Source: CAIJXJ01 sp964445115 (GTDB taxonomy: Bacteria; Pseudomonadota; Gammaproteobacteria; Burkholderiales; Methylophilaceae). From it: a stretch of DNA of 64,000 nucleotides. Below the pieces are notes generated by a model that worked only from the letters and a program-made list of their open reading frames with translations, did no database searches and was not told where the DNA came from. Where the stretch lies: assembly GCA_964445115.1 (NCBI GenBank), contig CAYUJU010000004.1:1-64000 (forward strand). The letters run 5' to 3'. Position numbers and translations under genes: made by a program. Position 1 is the stretch's first letter. Each line of letters opens with the position of its first letter. This document shows positions 62,484 through 64,000 of the stretch, in pieces.

Positions 62484-62951
62484 ATGGAAACCCGGCCCCC
62501 TGTCCCTCCGTTCACGCAAGACACCGCCACCCTCAAGGTCAGGCTGGCAGAAGACGCCTGGAATTCCCGCGATCCGGATCGCGTGGTTCTGGTCTACACC
62601 GAAGACACCCGCTGGCGTAACCGCGCAGAATTCCCGGTCGGGCGCGGCGAAGTCCGTGCGTTCCTGCAACGCAAATGGGCAAGGGAGCTCGACTACCGCC
62701 TGATCAAGGAATTGTGGGCATTTCAGGAAAACCGCATTGCTGTCAGGTTCGCCTATGAGTGGCACGATGACGGCGGGCAGTGGTTCCGTAGCTACGGCAA
62801 CGAAAACTGGGAATTCAACGAACTCGGCTTGATGATGCGGCGTTACGCCAGCATCAACGATCTGGCCATCCAGGAATCAGAGCGCAAATTCCATTGGCCG
62901 CTCGGACGCCGGCCAGATGATCACCCCGGACTAAGCGCGCTGGGTTTGTAG
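62484..62951 (+). CDS. DUF1348 (NTF2-like) protein
   Basis: 155 residues with the family core EDAWNSRDPDRVVLVYTEDTRWRNR and VRFAYEWHDDGGQWFRSYGNENWEF, here given in part. SnoaL/NTF2-like cone fold. No known function. Ends with RRPDDHPGLSALGL and is closed by a strong terminator; probably cotranscribed with the VOC gene. Confidence 0.9.
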   Translation: METRPPVPPFTQDTATLKVRLAEDAWNSRDPDRVVLVYTEDTRWRNRAEFPVGRGEVRAFLQRKWARELDYRLIKELWAFQENRIAVRFAYEWHDDGGQWFRSYGNENWEFNELGLMMRRYASINDLAIQESERKFHWPLGRRPDDHPGLSALGL

Positions 62952-62972
62952 CCGGCACGCCGCACAAAGCAA

Positions 62973-63002
62973 AACGGCCCGCAAATGCGGGCCGTTCTTT
63001 TT
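62973..63002 (+). terminator. Terminator after the VOC-DUF1348 pair
   Basis: AACGGCCCGC/GCGGGCCGTT, 10-bp stem with an AAAT loop, followed by CTTTTT. Confidence 0.9.
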
Positions 63003-63129
63003 GGTGGGATGGGGTGAATCGAATTGTCGGCCATGGTTTTTTCCTTGTGTGCATGATGAAGCTGGGTGACCATCATTCAACGTGCGGATTTGGCCGGCGG
63101 GGATACACCGTTTTTATGCGTATTTGTCT

Positions 63130-63158
63130 TTGACTTTGAATCGGTTAGAAAATAGAAT
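63130..63158 (+). promoter_or_regulatory. tRNA gene promoter
   Basis: TTGACT (63130-63135), 17-base spacer, TAGAAT (63153-63158), followed by a GC-rich discriminator (AGCGCCC), as expected for stable RNA genes under stringent control. Confidence 0.85.
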
Positions 63159-63162
63159 AGCG

Positions 63163-63202
63163 CCCTTCGGTTTTCCGGTGATCCCTTCGGTTTTCCGGTG
63201 AT
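63163..63202 (+). repeat. 20-bp perfect tandem repeat running into the tRNA gene
   Basis: CCCTTCGGTTTTCCGGTGAT occurs twice head to tail (63163-63182, 63183-63202). The last six bases of the second copy are the first six of the tRNA, so the first copy holds a duplicate of the tRNA 5' end. Confidence 0.9.
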
Positions 63203-63273
63203 GTAGCTCAGCTGGTTAGAGCGACGGATTCATAATCCGTAGGTCGAGGGTTCAAGTCCCCCCATCACCACCA
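63197..63273 (+). tRNA. tRNA with anticodon CAU (Met type)
   Basis: 77-nt cloverleaf including encoded CCA. Acceptor GGTGATG/CATCACC, D-arm GCTCAGCTGGTTAGAGC, anticodon stem ACGGA/TCCGT with loop TTCATAA (anticodon CAT at 63231-63233), T-arm GAGGG-TTCAAGT-CCCCC. Elongator Met is most likely; a CAU tRNA-Ile2 modified by TilS cannot be excluded. It is followed by a terminator and an integrase gene. Confidence 0.95.
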
Positions 63274-63282
63274 TCTCTCAGG

Positions 63283-63315
63283 AAGCCGTTGAACCCATAG
63301 GTTTAACGGCTTTTT
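63283..63315 (+). terminator. tRNA transcript terminator
   Basis: AAGCCGTT/AACGGCTT stem extended by AACC/GGTT, CATA loop, then TTTTTG, 10 bases after the tRNA CCA. Confidence 0.85.
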
Positions 63316-63358
63316 GTTTATCCGGGCCGCTACAGGTGTTGCACAAAGGTGCTGCACA

Positions 63359-64000
63359 ATGGCCATCAGCTTCCTCTCGAAATCGCGTCACGGCAGCGTT
63401 TTCTACTTCCGGCGACGTGTGCCGGACGATCTTCGTCGCCACATTGGCAAGCCCTATCTGGTCAAGTCACTGCATACTTACGAAAGACGGGCGGCTATAA
63501 TCCTCGCCCGCAGCCTGGCTGCGCATACAGATAAAATTTTCATAAAACTGCGAGAAATGGCAAACCGAGCGTCCGGCGATGAGCTATCTGTCGATTTCAG
63601 CCTCGAAATCGAATTAAATGATCTTGGGAGACCCGCCAAAATTACTGTCCAGGCGGAACCCCATGAGCAGGATGCTGTGAATTCTGCATTGGCTACCGCC
63701 ATGAGCAGCATCGCCAGCGCAACAGCTGCACCCCCTCCCACCGGAATCTCCGCGCCTGCGGGCAAGCCTTATGTAGCTGCATTCGCCGAATACTATGAGA
63801 AGTCCGGCCTGAAACCGAACAGCAAAGCGACCAATCGAAGCAAACTGAATCACGCGCAGGCTTACTTCGGAGAATCCCATGACGTACTGACGATCGACCA
63901 GAAACAACTGGTTGAATATGCTGACCATGTTCGTAGCACCATCAAGCACGAAACCACTCAGGGGTTATACATCCAGACCGTGTCCGGCTTCCTGAATTGG
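63359..64000 (+). CDS. Tyrosine-family integrase, N-terminal part (3' end outside window)
   Basis: The frame from ATG 63359 is open for 214 codons to the window edge. It begins MAISFLSKSRHGSVFYFRRR, the N-terminal pattern of phage/island integrases (DUF6538-like), followed by an Ala/Pro-rich hinge (about 120-138) and a SAM-like core-binding domain starting near YVAAFAEYYEKSGLKPNSKA. The catalytic R-H-R-Y part lies beyond the edge. Codon use is less GC-rich than neighbours. Position directly after a tRNA gene marks a probable genomic island attachment site. Confidence 0.9.
   Translation, partial: MAISFLSKSRHGSVFYFRRRVPDDLRRHIGKPYLVKSLHTYERRAAIILARSLAAHTDKIFIKLREMANRASGDELSVDFSLEIELNDLGRPAKITVQAEPHEQDAVNSALATAMSSIASATAAPPPTGISAPAGKPYVAAFAEYYEKSGLKPNSKATNRSKLNHAQAYFGESHDVLTIDQKQLVEYADHVRSTIKHETTQGLYIQTVSGFLNW

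Overview
The window looks like chromosomal DNA of a betaproteobacterial methylotroph, most like the Methylophilaceae. This rests on gene order (rpsU-yqeY-dnaG-rpoD; rpsP-rimM-trmD-rplS; ruvC-ruvA-ruvB-ybgC-tolQRAB-pal-cpoB-queE-queC; divergent plsY/folB), a methylene-tetrahydromethanopterin dehydrogenase (mtdB, 52.5-53.4 kb) and a PQQ precursor peptide gene (pqqA, 46.1 kb). Base composition is moderately GC-rich by eye. Genus-level placement is inference. No stretch above 300 bases lacks a gene; the longest gaps are about 245-272 bases (38281-38552, 47145-47406, 62952-63196).

Layout. 1-3.9 kb: macromolecular-synthesis operon on the minus strand, with two internal terminators. 4-6 kb: tsaD, plsY, folB. 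6-12.7 kb: an RND tripartite efflux operon with a divergent AcrR/TtgR-type repressor and an AcrR-like operator lying between the -35 and -10 boxes. 12.7-16.2 kb: xerD, ogt and the rpsP operon. 16.2-28.4 kb: one long minus-strand run of translationally coupled genes for queuosine synthesis, the Tol-Pal envelope machine and the RuvABC resolvasome, with membrane genes inserted between the ruv genes. 28.4-43.6 kb: mixed housekeeping and accessory genes (DMT exporter, CBS protein, trhP, yjbQ, tpiA, acyltransferase, a Suv3-like helicase/HEAT protein/ABC exporter operon, M18 aminopeptidase, SDR, MFS, cupin, Cys-cluster protein, deacetylase-like protein). 43.8-47.1 kb: small and poorly known genes, including an orphan pqqA that ends at its own strong terminator. 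47.4-54.1 kb: a GAF-PAS-GGDEF-EAL protein, nucleases, the SrkA kinase, mtdB and an HD-GYP protein. 54.2-62.9 kb: sugar kinase, NhaR-type regulator, TetR/ferredoxin/membrane protein cluster, a membrane protein with a TetR-ligand-domain-like half, SDR, cyclophilin, PsiF-like repeat protein, a frameshifted ctpA, VOC and DUF1348 proteins. 63.2-64 kb: a CAU-anticodon tRNA gene (Met type) followed by the 5' part of a tyrosine integrase, so a genomic island probably begins at the right edge and continues outside the window.

The strongest leads for something new are: the HTH-less TetR-like domain on a membrane anchor (57.8-58.5 kb) near a true TetR repressor with twin operators; a tandemly duplicated unknown domain (43.8-44.5 kb); the monocistronic orphan pqqA; an unannotated 56-residue protein (31.7 kb); and the island edge with a 20-bp tandem repeat running into the tRNA. 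I did not find a CRISPR array, a complete IS element or an obvious defence or toxin-antitoxin system.
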